Positions 14,697-21,482 of a DNA stretch of 45,276 nucleotides are shown piece by piece. Source of the stretch: a virus; IMG/VR virus record IMGVR_UViG_3300045789_000777, positions 1 through 45,276 of that record; one strand, written 5' to 3'. Positions within the stretch are counted from its first letter, which is position 1. Each line of letters starts with the position of its first letter. The position numbers were made by a program, and so were the translations under genes. The notes under the pieces were generated by a model. It ran no database searches, was not told where the DNA came from, and saw only the letters and a list, made by a program, of their open reading frames with translations.

Positions 14697-15097
14697 TGGA
14701 AATAATTAGCTTGTTACCAACAATTTTAGCTTTTACTGGAGTGGCATTTGCCGCTTTCGCAGCATTTAAGGCTATCGAAAGCTTGAAGTATCGATTATAT
14801 ATTGAGAAAAAGCTGGCGCACAAATTAGCAATCTCATTAGCAAAGAGAAAAATTGATTCAAAAATTTCAGTTCGATTAAATAAGATTACAATCGAAGGAA
14901 AATGCACTAATAAGCAAATCGATTTATTTAAAAAAGAAATCGATAGCGCATTAAAAGAAGCCATTCAAGAGCTTGTCGATTCTGAACGCTCGCTCGTTCT
15001 TCAATCTATCGAGCAGCCATCCAAGAAAGGACAGTTTAATTACCTTAAAAAGTTAGTGGAAACTTCATTAGACGAGCTCCAACATAAGCAGGCTTGA
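14696..15097 (+). CDS. Membrane-anchored basic protein, partner of the upstream gene
   Basis: A 133-residue protein. Residues 5-27 are one transmembrane helix (LLPTILAFTGVAFAAFAAFKAI). The rest is cytoplasmic-looking, Lys-rich and helical, with KISVRLNKITIEGKCTNKQIDLFKKEIDSALKEAI and a C-terminal coiled-coil-like stretch. It overlaps the multi-pass membrane gene by one base and is followed by a terminator at 15212, so the pair is a self-contained two-gene unit. No family recognised. Confidence 0.6.
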   Translation: MEIISLLPTILAFTGVAFAAFAAFKAIESLKYRLYIEKKLAHKLAISLAKRKIDSKISVRLNKITIEGKCTNKQIDLFKKEIDSALKEAIQELVDSERSLVLQSIEQPSKKGQFNYLKKLVETSLDELQHKQA

Positions 15098-15599
15098 TAT
15101 ATTTCGTTTATAATGGCATTAAAACATTGATAATAAAAAAGAATAGAATAGTACGGCATGATGTGCCGATGTGGTTACTTTGCACAGGCTATTGTGTAGA
15201 TAAAGATTAATAAAAAGCTACCAGTAAGGTGGCTTTTTTATTTTTTGTAGCCAAGAAACTACAAAAGTTAGTATTGCTAATATTTATTATGAATTTCATG
15301 CGTTGTAATATGGTGATATTTAAGCGTAATAAAACACTATTAAGTCATTGTAATAATTATTAATTATACTTATTCAAGACATCGAAAGTAATTCCTGCAT
15401 TGATGTAAACACATTAGAACATTAACTTACATTATGGTCGTCATACTTTGTTATTGGCTGCTCATGGAATATACCTGCAGTGGGCAATGCGCCGTGAGTT
15501 ATTGACACCCCATTACACAACCAAGTAGGGTAGTTTGCCGAAGATAAAATGCTGGAGTCAGTATCTTTATTTAAAAATCATAATCAAAGGAGTGAACCA
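15098..15599. other. Intergenic stretch, AT-rich, with terminator and small hairpin
   Basis: It holds a hairpin at 15153-15167 (CGGCA/TGCCG) and the terminator at 15212-15239. From about 15240 to 15599 I see no coding frame except an in-frame extension of the next gene that lacks a ribosome site. Confidence 0.5.
15212..15239 (+). terminator. Terminator after the membrane-protein pair
   Basis: AAAAAGCTACC, loop AGTAA, GGTGGCTTTTTT: an 11-bp stem with one wobble pair, followed by more T. Confidence 0.8.
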
Positions 15600-15923
15600 A
15601 TGCCAGTCAAGATAAATATGAAGGGATTAGATAAGCTGAAAAAGAAATTTGAAGATTTACATGGGCAGCATAAAATAGGTTTAAGTGAGACCCTGACACC
15701 AGAATTTCTTACCGAGTGCTCTGATTTCTATGATATTAATCAATTTTTTAATGCGAGTGGTTTTAAGGTTGAAAGCCCAGAAGATTTTAAAGCGATACCC
15801 GATAATGAATGGGAAGAGTTTATTGTCAATAACACAACTTTTGAATCATGGGAGGCTATGCAAAAGGCTGCACTAGATAAACATGTGAAATCAAAAATAT
15901 TTAACGCTTTAAACGTGAGATAA
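15600..15923 (+). CDS. Small acidic hypothetical protein, 107 aa
   Basis: Start at ATG 15600 (MPVKINMKGLDKLKKKFEDL), 7 bases after GGAG. The N-terminal 20 residues are a basic helix and the rest is acidic: DFYDINQFFNASGFKVESPEDFKAIPDNEWEEFI and TTFESWEAMQKAAL. Proteins with this layout (short basic helix, then FxSFDE and SPEDFEAIPD-like blocks) recur in prophages as conserved hypotheticals. I know of no assigned function. It stands alone, with terminator-like sequence on both sides. Confidence 0.65.
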   Translation: MPVKINMKGLDKLKKKFEDLHGQHKIGLSETLTPEFLTECSDFYDINQFFNASGFKVESPEDFKAIPDNEWEEFIVNNTTFESWEAMQKAALDKHVKSKIFNALNVR

Positions 15924-15997
15924 ATAGATACTCACATCGATTGACCTAGCCTGCATCTTTTTTATATCGTTCTATAATAATGCAGATTAAAGCATCT

Positions 15998-16020
15998 AAA
16001 GCCACCTTAATTGTGGTTTT
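15998..16020 (+). terminator. Weak terminator after the 107-aa gene
   Basis: AAAGCCAC, loop CTTAATT, GTGGTTTTT: a 4-bp GC-rich core extended by A-T pairs with a T tract. Confidence 0.5.
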
Positions 16021-16302
16021 TGTGTTTTCAATGCATAGATTTATACTCAATCAGGTTGGGTTTAGTAGCAGGATTTACGGTGGATAATGAAACTAAGCCG
16101 CATTAAATGCCTTCTTTTGTTATGCGAAGAAGATAGGTTTGGTGATACAGGACATGCCCTTTAATTGGTAACACCCGAATTAACCTCAAAATCTGCAATC
16201 AACTCTTATACTCACTTCTATCGGCAAGACATTACCTAGATGATGTTTATGGGTAACTTAATCTATAATATTGTTATTAATAATGTTTTAGCTACTTCGT
16301 GA

Positions 16303-16392
16303 ATCTTCCAAACAGGAAGATATTTAATGAGTAAAACCAAACTATTCAAAATCATCGGTTACGTGTTTAGGCCAAAGCGTTTCAGAGCTTAA
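16303..16392 (+). pseudogene. Relic related to the exonuclease leader and ends
   Basis: ATCTTCC/GGAAGAT hairpin, then the shared string GGAAGATATTTAATGAGTAA found before the exonuclease gene at 13066, then a 21-codon frame (16327-16392). The frame's last bases, CAGAGCTTAAGT, also match the exonuclease 3' part near 13635. It is best read as a copy of the exonuclease region with its middle deleted, although the short frame could be an independent leader peptide. Confidence 0.45.
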
Positions 16393-16446
16393 GTATTATC
16401 TAGCAAGATTTTGATTGAGAAATTTTGTTTTTAACCATAGTCTATT

Positions 16447-16749
16447 GTTGCACGAAGCCGCTGCGCGGAGCAAAATGATGCTTCAATAGATTGAACTACA
16501 GGTATTGAATTAGCTAAACTTAAAAAAGATGTAATGGAACACCACAATGACAAGGGATTTCAATGAAATACGTGCAAGTCAAGCCATATAAACAGTTCAA
16601 AACTGCTCTACAGCCCAGAGCCAGCATCAAGAAAAGCAAATTCTTACTGCATAAAGCGTACCAATTAACCTAGACTCGGCATCGGCCAAGTCCAACAAGC
16701 AGTTTGTGCCATGCAAACAGCGCAAAGCATAAATACTAAAACGTTATGC
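16447..16749 (+). repeat. Long repeat A, copy 1 (cassette-like)
   Basis: About 303 bases, clearly similar along their length to 17578-17878 in the same orientation. It begins GTTGCAC, holds a hairpin (GAAGC/GCTTC around CCGCTGCGCGG) and a small frame, and ends AATACTAAAACGTTATGC. The last 60 bases run from GTCCAAC (16690) to GTTATGC (16743), the inverse-core and core layout of integron attC sites. It ends 23 bases before the next gene. Confidence 0.7.
16563..16673 (+). CDS. Possible 36-residue basic peptide in repeat copy 1
   Basis: MKYVQVKPYKQFKTALQPRA followed by a Lys-rich tail. It has a ribosome site (AAGGGA, 6 bases before the ATG) that is conserved in the second repeat copy, where a shorter version is encoded. 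Several differences between the two are silent or conservative, which hints that the peptide was translated. Function unknown. Confidence 0.35.
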   Translation: MKYVQVKPYKQFKTALQPRASIKKSKFLLHKAYQLT

Positions 16750-16772
16750 AATTATCAATATCGAGCATCTAA

Positions 16773-17156
16773 ATGGACAAAGGTAAATACCAAACATATA
16801 TAAACAATTTTCGACGGAGGCTTACACCTTCGCTGAAGCCTGGTGTAGGTCTTTCATGCAATGTATTTCCATCAAACGATGGCGGCGCAATATTAGAGTT
16901 CAGCATAGGTAATGCCTCCGAGAATGATGATGATTACAAGGCGATTAGTGAAAGTCTTGGAGCAGCCTTGTCAAATATCAAACAGCGTATGTTTGGTGGT
17001 AATTTGGAAGGGTTTAATTTTGGTGGCACAAATACGATCCTTGAAGACAATCGGATAATTTATATTAAGGAGTCAAATCCAAAAGAATGGAGTGATTCTG
17101 CAGCGCTAAAAGATGTGATGGCCCTTGTCTCTAATTCTCAGAGGGCCGAGAAATGA
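16773..17156 (+). CDS. Hypothetical cassette protein, 127 aa
   Basis: A soluble protein, MDKGKYQTYINNFRRRL, with Gly- and Asn-rich strands in the middle (GGAILEFSIGNASENDDD, FGGNLEGFNFGGTNTILEDNRIIYI). No catalytic motif. It begins 23 bases after the first long repeat and overlaps the following membrane-protein gene by ATGA, so the two are translated together. Both sit between two copies of the repeat, as one unit. A soluble/membrane pair is a common layout for two-component defence or toxin modules, but no known family is recognised. Confidence 0.6.
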   Translation: MDKGKYQTYINNFRRRLTPSLKPGVGLSCNVFPSNDGGAILEFSIGNASENDDDYKAISESLGAALSNIKQRMFGGNLEGFNFGGTNTILEDNRIIYIKESNPKEWSDSAALKDVMALVSNSQRAEK

Positions 17157-17539
17157 AAATCGGATCTGTAGAGGGAACACCAGAAGAAGTTAGAAACCTA
17201 TTTGAAAATCATGGGCTCGATTTATCCGCGTACATCGAGAAGCCAGATGGGCCTATTCATAAAGTTTGGATAATCATTCCGGCAGCGTGCCTTGTTGCAT
17301 GCTTTGGAGTTTTGTCTTTTATTGCTACGCTGCCTTCCAGTGGTAAGGTTTTTATATTTCTTTTAGGATTTTCATCTAGTGTATGGCTTGGTGTCTGCAT
17401 ACATATTCGTTTTAAAAGTGCGTGGGGGGCAGGCGCCATAATGCTTGCTGGGCTGCTAATAATGCTGGTCGCTTTAGGTGTTCTTACTCCTTCTGAGTTA
17501 TTAGAGCATTATAAGGCAGCTCAAGATGCAAATGCATAA
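17153..17539 (+). CDS. Membrane protein with an N-terminal regulatory-looking domain, 128 aa
   Basis: Residues 1-40 are soluble (MKIGSVEGTPEEVRNLFENH, then GLDLSAYIEKPDG). Three hydrophobic segments follow at about 42-62, 66-84 and 92-112. A short helical tail ends DANA. It overlaps the upstream gene (ATGA). Its stop lies inside the attC-like site at 17534-17584, a common position for integron cassette genes. Function unknown; pore-forming effector and membrane sensor are both only guesses. Confidence 0.6.
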   Translation: MKIGSVEGTPEEVRNLFENHGLDLSAYIEKPDGPIHKVWIIIPAACLVACFGVLSFIATLPSSGKVFIFLLGFSSSVWLGVCIHIRFKSAWGAGAIMLAGLLIMLVALGVLTPSELLEHYKAAQDANA

Positions 17540-17584
17540 CAAAAAGTCGCCAACTTACCTACGTCGGTGAACTTAGCGTTGAAC
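17534..17584 (+). repeat. attC-like site at the end of the two-gene cassette
   Basis: Inverse core GCATAAC (17534), core GTTGAAC (17578). The arms AAGT..C-CC-AC and GT-GG..ACTT between them are imperfectly complementary. GCATAAC is the exact reverse complement of the GTTATGC that opens this cassette at 16743, as expected if the segment once circularised between the two sites. Confidence 0.5.
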
Positions 17585-17878
17585 TAAGCCGCTGCGCGGA
17601 GCCTAAAGAGGCTTCAACTTAGAATTTAATCTTTATTGAATCAGCCGAGCTTAAAAATGTATGATAGAAAAAAACATGAAAAGGAATTTCAATGAAACAT
17701 GTACAAATTAAGCCACATAATCAGTTCAAAACTGCTCTACAGCCCAGAGCTAGCATCAAAAAACGAAAATCCCCTTAGCATAAAACGTACCAATTAATCT
17801 GGACTCGGCATAGGCCAAGTCCAACAAGCGGTTTGTGTCATGTAAACGGCGCAACGCACAAATACTAAAACGTTATAC
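17578..17878 (+). repeat. Long repeat A, copy 2 (cassette-like)
   Basis: About 301 bases in the same orientation as copy 1. It runs from GTTGAAC through the hairpin CCGCTGCGCGG and the small frame to AATACTAAAACGTTATAC (17872-17878). It ends 16 bases before the next gene. Differences from copy 1 are scattered substitutions, so the duplication is not recent. Confidence 0.7.
17692..17778 (+). CDS. Possible 28-residue basic peptide in repeat copy 2
   Basis: MKHVQIKPHNQFKTALQPRA followed by SIKKRKSP. It is the counterpart of the peptide in copy 1, shortened at the C-terminus, with the ribosome site AAGGAA conserved. Confidence 0.3.
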   Translation: MKHVQIKPHNQFKTALQPRASIKKRKSP

Positions 17879-17893
17879 ATTTAGGAGAGTTCA

Positions 17894-18343
17894 ATGGCTG
17901 ATAGTAAATGGCCTCATATCGTATCTTTAATTAGTGTTATTGGAGCCTCTTCAACGGCACTTTACACAACATACTCGAATAACTCAGTGTCTGTGGAATT
18001 GGAAGAGTTAAAAAATAATTACGCACAGGAAACACAAACTAGAAAAGAAAATTTCAGTGCAATCCAAAGTCGATGTAATTCTATCAGTTTGGCTGCTACA
18101 AATTTAGCTAAAGCTAGATCTGAAGCATATATAAACCATGATTTGGATCAAAGAAGTTCTATTCAAGCTTCTTTATGGGCTGCCGCTACGTTGTTGTCAC
18201 CAGATAATAAGACTCTTTTCTTGAATCGTGTAAATAAAGGTGTATCTAAAGATGATACATATGAAATGGGGCAAGAATTAGAATTGATCACAATTGCTTT
18301 AAAAGGTTTAGCGTTAGATTCGAAAGATTGTTACCCAGAATAA
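17894..18343 (+). CDS. Membrane-anchored hypothetical cassette protein, 149 aa
   Basis: MADSKWPHIVSLISVIGASS opens a single hydrophobic segment (residues 7-27). It is followed by a coiled-coil-like stretch (VSVELEELKNNYAQETQTRKENFSAI) and a soluble helical domain with two Cys (C53, C146). AGGAG precedes the ATG. The gene starts just after repeat copy 2 and is closed by the long attC-like hairpin at 18346-18436, so it occupies a cassette alone. No family recognised. Confidence 0.6.
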   Translation: MADSKWPHIVSLISVIGASSTALYTTYSNNSVSVELEELKNNYAQETQTRKENFSAIQSRCNSISLAATNLAKARSEAYINHDLDQRSSIQASLWAAATLLSPDNKTLFLNRVNKGVSKDDTYEMGQELELITIALKGLALDSKDCYPE

Positions 18344-18345
18344 AT

Positions 18346-18436
18346 ATATAACAAGTTGCTTAAACCGAAAATTAATAGTTGGTCATCGCTTCGCGATTAT
18401 AGCCAACCATTAATTTCGCTTAGTAAGGCGTTGAGG
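18346..18436 (+). repeat. attC-like long hairpin after the 149-aa gene
   Basis: Inverse core ATATAAC (18346-18352) and core GTTGAGG (18430-18436) bracket a long imperfect palindrome. Its arms GAAAATTAATAGTTGG and CCAACCATTAATTTCGC pair closely, with a central ATCGC-TTC-GCGAT. Length (91 bp), position right after a stop codon, and bulged arms fit integron attC sites. Confidence 0.6.
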
Positions 18437-18630
18437 TTATAGAATTATTCAGAAATGAAATTTACACAAAAAACTTAAGCGCTGTGATTTCATAAATTGT
18501 AGTTTTCATCGCTATATTGGGTCAAAACCCTTATAGACATATTATTTTCGGCCTTATGTATAACAATTTTACTGCTGTTTTTTTTCGAAATAGAAATTCT
18601 ACAGTCTCGTTAGCTACTTGGAGTCGAACT

Positions 18631-18804
18631 ATGGATAGGTTTATATCATCAATAAGAAAATCGATAGAGGATGAAAATTGGTTTTCAGCTTTATTTTTAA
18701 CATTAGCTTTAACTGATATCTGTGGTGCGTTAGAAAAGCCTCCGACAGGGAAGCTGGGTGCAGGGCAACCGCATGAGTGCTCTCTTTTTGAGCAGTATGT
18801 TTAA
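18631..18804 (+). CDS. Truncated conserved hypothetical protein, 57 aa
   Basis: Start at ATG 18631 (MDRFISSIRKSIEDENWFSA), 7 bases after GGAG; longer frames upstream lack a ribosome site. The block FISSIRKSIEDENWFSALFLTLALTDICGALEKP is the recognisable N-terminal part of a widespread conserved hypothetical family of longer proteins, in which a YxxWFxxYV block follows. Here SLFEQYV is reached in a shifted context and the frame stops at once. It is probably a 3'-truncated or frameshifted remnant lying in the next cassette-like unit. The family's function is unknown. Confidence 0.5.
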   Translation: MDRFISSIRKSIEDENWFSALFLTLALTDICGALEKPPTGKLGAGQPHECSLFEQYV

Positions 18805-19026
18805 ACTACATACTTGAACTGCGTTCAAGCATACTAATCTTGGTTGGTTCGCTTTATGTCGAGCTCATTTAACAAACAATTAGTGCTCAAAAAATGTTCG
18901 CGATCTCACCCTGCTATCTGACGTACCAAGTAGATGAATTTGTTGATTGATTTAAATTTAACTCTAAAAGCAGTGAAATAAATTAGGCTCGCCTATTGAT
19001 TGCCGAGAAGCTCATATGTGTTAGCA
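18805..19026. other. Non-coding remnant between convergent genes
   Basis: No frame of note. It contains TTTAACAAAC (18869-18878) and GTTAGCA (19020-19026), which resemble the outer cores of attC sites but lack clearly paired arms between them. Confidence 0.35.
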
Positions 19027-19553
19027 TTACTTTACTTTGTTGTTTAGTAAAGTGGAGTAAGGCACTAATTCGGCACTGTGTATCCAGCCTTCATGCAATG
19101 AATAAATACTATATTTAGTATGGTATACGATTTCAACTACAGGGTTTGAAGGATCTTTTTGTTTACGAACAGCCACAAGCGTAGGAGTTTTAATGACTTC
19201 ACAGGTTTTGAACCTGCTATTAGATTTATTAGTATTATCAATTACAGTGGGATTGTATTTTCCGCCTCTTTCGAGAACCCAGTTATACGCTTCAACATAA
19301 TCTTCTCTCGCTCTACATGAAAAAGCACCAGGGTTTAAAATATATGCTCCATTTGGATTGTTTTTCACATTTTGTCTATAATCTATAATCTATAATCTTG
19401 AAACTTGTTACAGTCATCCATAAGTCTAGCTCTATCAGATTCGCTGAAATTTCCACTGTTGGTTATTCTATTGGAAACAGCAGAAGAACAATCTGCGGAT
19501 ATAGCATTTGATGTAAATATTGTGAGTAAAAAAAGATTCGGCAAGCATTTCAT
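19027..19553 (-). pseudogene. Secreted-protein gene broken by a 7-bp repeat expansion
   Basis: The first frame (19553 leftward) encodes a signal peptide, MKCLPNLFLLTIFTSNAISA, and a mature start DCSSAVSNRI, then reads FQDYRL and stops. The stop lies within three tandem copies of a 7-base unit (19376-19396). The second frame (113 codons from GTG 19368, ending at 19027) continues with NNPNGAYILNPGAFSCRARE. Removing two of the three units fuses the frames as QDYRQNVKNNPNG without a stop, giving a protein of about 170 residues. Because the unit itself carries a stop in this frame, only the one-copy form is open. On the strand opposite to its neighbours and preceded by an inverted copy of the long repeat. 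Confidence 0.6.
19376..19396. repeat. Heptanucleotide tandem repeat, three units
   Basis: CTATAAT repeated three times on the + strand, inside the secreted-protein pseudogene. Changes by slippage alter the reading frame. Confidence 0.85.
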
Positions 19554-19565
19554 TATATATTCCTA

Positions 19566-19754
19566 CAATTTATGTGTTGCGCTGTTTGCAAGGCATAAAT
19601 TGCTTGCAGGACTTGGCCGATGCCACATCCATATTAAACGGTATACTTTATGCTATAGGAATTTGCTTTTTTGCGGTAGTGGTACTTTATCTTTTCCCAT
19701 TGACCGATTATTGCTTTTAACCTGATATACCCTAACTAACACGTAATGGGCCAT
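19566..19754 (-). repeat. Long repeat A, partial inverted copy 3
   Basis: Read on the - strand, 19685 to 19566 aligns with the 3' half of copies 1 and 2. It shares AAAAGCAAATTC, GCATAAAG, GGCATCGGCCAAGTCC, GCAAACAGCGCAA and CATAAAT. It ends about 15 bases before the ATG of the - strand gene, the same relation the other copies have to their genes. A 33-codon frame (19653-19754) takes the place of the small peptide frames and ends with a similar KSKFL. Confidence 0.6.
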
Positions 19755-19841
19755 AAATATCAACCCCAATCCGTTATTGGACAAATGAATGCCAAAAATT
19801 ACCAATCTATATTATAAATGATCAAACTATAACCGATCGAT

Positions 19842-19862
19842 AAATCACTTAAGTGATAAGTA
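19842..19862 (+). repeat. Dispersed repeat motif, copy 2 (palindromic form)
   Basis: AAATCACTTAAGTGATAAGTA differs by one base from the other copies. That change makes ATCACTTAAGTGAT a perfect 14-bp palindrome. Confidence 0.6.
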
Positions 19863-19916
19863 ATTATGCTTTATTTGGCCGTCACTATTTTTATTGATTG
19901 AATATATCAATTAGCA

Positions 19917-19945
19917 TTGCATCGCCTTAATGTTTCGTCTATGAT
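19917..19945 (+). promoter_or_regulatory. Probable late promoter (pR'-like)
   Basis: TTGCAT (19917-19922), 17-base spacer, TATGAT (19940-19945). Transcripts would meet a terminator about 30-45 bases later. A constitutive promoter immediately followed by a terminator is the hallmark of a Q-dependent late promoter. Confidence 0.5.
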
Positions 19946-19976
19946 TTTCCCATGCTGTGAAAACTATGCTTATATG

Positions 19977-19999
19977 AAACCACCTTATCGGTGGTTTTT
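19977..19999 (+). terminator. Terminator just after the late promoter (tR'-like)
   Basis: AAACCACC, loop TTATC, GGTGGTTT followed by more T: perfect 8-bp stem. Confidence 0.85.
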
Positions 20000-20134
20000 T
20001 GCTTTCTACAGTTCACTAATCAAGGCCGTCAGTGAAAAGAAGTTGCTCTTTCTTAATAAGATAACGGCATGACGCAGTTCGGTTTCGCGCCCCCGTTAAT
20101 GAATCAATCAGCGATTGACTACTAAATACTTTCA

Positions 20135-20160
20135 AGCCTCAGCATCTGCTGAGGCTTTTT
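20135..20160 (+). terminator. Second terminator before the lysis genes
   Basis: AGCCTCAGCA, 2-base gap, TGCTGAGGCT followed by T: a perfect 10-bp stem, 36 bases before the endolysin start. Without antitermination the lysis genes would hardly be transcribed. Confidence 0.85.
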
Positions 20161-20195
20161 GTTTTCAACCTCAGCAAATATCGGGAGATGTGAAC

Positions 20196-20708
20196 ATGCG
20201 TAACAGAATCGCAGTCGCTGGGCTTAGCCTTTCAGCTGCTGCATTTATTACCCTTATTGCGTCAGAAGGTTTCTCTCCAACTGCGACTATCCCGGTTAAA
20301 GGTGATCGACCTACTGTTGGCTTTGGTTCTACTTATCACCCTGATGGTAGCCAAGTGAAGCTGGGTGAATCCATTACACCAGTCAGAGGGTTGCAGACAG
20401 CTCAGTCTCACATATCAGTTGATGAACAACGATTTCGGAATAGCTTATCTGGTGTTGAGTTAACCCAAGGGGAATATGATTTGTATATCGATTGGGTATA
20501 TCAATACGGCATTGGCCGATGGATAGCATCACCCATGCGAACTCATTTGCATGATGGTGAATATGTCCAGGCATGTGATGCTTTATTGCTGCCTCAGTAT
20601 CGAACCGTCGCTGGGTATGACTGCTCAACGCCAGGGAACAAAAGATGTTATGGCGTTTGGACTCGAGCACAAGACCGACATCAACGATGCATAGATTCAC
20701 AAAGATAG
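20196..20708 (+). CDS. Endolysin, GH24 lysozyme with signal-anchor-like N-terminus
   Basis: A 170-residue muramidase that cleaves peptidoglycan. The N-terminal hydrophobic helix (residues 5-21, IAVAGLSLSAAAFITLI) runs straight into the catalytic start ASEGFSP, so E24 lies at the membrane boundary, as in signal-anchor-release endolysins. The GDRPTVGFGST block carries D38 and T46, which fit the E-D-T triad of the family. Start at ATG 20196, 8 bases after GGGAG; longer frames begin inside a terminator. C-terminal Cys pairs (YDCSTPGNKRCYG, QRCIDS) may form disulfides in the periplasm. Confidence 0.88.
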   Translation: MRNRIAVAGLSLSAAAFITLIASEGFSPTATIPVKGDRPTVGFGSTYHPDGSQVKLGESITPVRGLQTAQSHISVDEQRFRNSLSGVELTQGEYDLYIDWVYQYGIGRWIASPMRTHLHDGEYVQACDALLLPQYRTVAGYDCSTPGNKRCYGVWTRAQDRHQRCIDSQR

Positions 20709-20957
20709 TTATCACCCGTTAAACATCCAGCTCAACGCAATAGCAATCGATTACAGAAGGGTTTTAAATCTTGATATCAGCAATTAAATTATTCAATAAA
20801 ACCCATAAAATCAATACCTTCGACTCCATTGTGGTGTTGCGATAGGGGGTAGGGCGGGTCGAAACCTTGGGGCTTTAATTTTCCTGACCGTTCGCTCCCA
20901 TGTTTATACAGAACCGCGAAATGAGACCTTTTTTTCTGGGGCTAGGAGATGATCAAA
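20709..20957. other. Non-coding gap in the late operon; candidate cos region
   Basis: The longest gene-free interval between lysis and packaging genes. It contains an unusual G-rich run (GGGGGTAGGGCGGG, 20843-20856) followed by TCGAAACCTTGGGGC, and a T-run hairpin-less tail before the Rz gene. Phages with P27-type small terminase usually have a cohesive-end site upstream of the terminase genes, and this is the only non-coding stretch of suitable size there. Evidence is compositional only. Confidence 0.3.
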
Positions 20958-21482
20958 ATGTTCAGCACATTAAAGAATAAAATCATTACGTTAGTTATTG
21001 GTTTACTGATTGTCTCAATCATCGGTTTAATGGCGATTTTTGAAGTAAATCAGGGTCAAATAGCACTACTAAAGAGCGATTTGGCTATTTCAGAGCAATA
21101 CAGGGAAGACTTGCAAAGGGATTTGACTTCTATCACAAATGAGTTGGAAGTCGCTGAATTAGAAAAGATTAAGTTGCGAGATAGTTTGACGTTACTGGCT
21201 AAGACATTTAGCGAACGCGAGTTAAATCGAGCTGAAATAAAAACGGATTTCGCCGTCAGCAATAAAAAGCTGCTACAGATTTTTGACGGGACAACTGATG
21301 AAAAAACCATTTCTTGGGGTACTGCTAATATCCCTATTGATATTAGTCGGGTGCTCGAGCATTCCGCCAAATGTGCGAACCGTTACCGTAACAAAGACAG
21401 TTTATGTGTTCCCTCCAGCAGAACTGATAAGCAAATGTTTAGTTCCGGAGTATTCCAGCCAAACAAACCAAGAACTTTCTAA
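20958..21482 (+). CDS. Rz-like inner-membrane spanin
   Basis: A 174-residue protein, MFSTLKNKIITLVIGLLIVS, with one N-terminal transmembrane helix (residues 7-27) and a long periplasmic coiled coil (about 35-95, SDLAISEQYREDLQRDL onward), the layout of Rz. Start at ATG 20958, 9 bases after AGGAG; ATG 20949 would touch the ribosome site. The Rz1-like lipoprotein is encoded out of frame inside its 3' end. Together the two would span the periplasm and fuse the membranes after the endolysin acts. Confidence 0.75.
   Translation: MFSTLKNKIITLVIGLLIVSIIGLMAIFEVNQGQIALLKSDLAISEQYREDLQRDLTSITNELEVAELEKIKLRDSLTLLAKTFSERELNRAEIKTDFAVSNKKLLQIFDGTTDEKTISWGTANIPIDISRVLEHSAKCANRYRNKDSLCVPSSRTDKQMFSSGVFQPNKPRTF

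Larger units (their letters stand above)
15924..16446. other. Degenerate stretch with a weak terminator and a relic of the exonuclease gene start
   Basis: No intact gene. It contains a weak terminator (15998-16020) and, at 16303-16392, a short frame with its leader hairpin. The remainder looks like decayed sequence without open frames of note. Confidence 0.5.
19754..20195. other. Non-coding late control region before lysis
   Basis: No gene. In order it holds a dispersed repeat (19842-19862), a promoter (19917-19945), a terminator (19977-19999) and a second terminator (20135-20160), followed by the endolysin ribosome site GGGAG. Confidence 0.6.

Noticed and set aside
19405-19725. Rightward 106-codon frame
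   Set aside because: It is the antisense of the secreted-protein pseudogene and the inverted repeat copy, which have better evidence.
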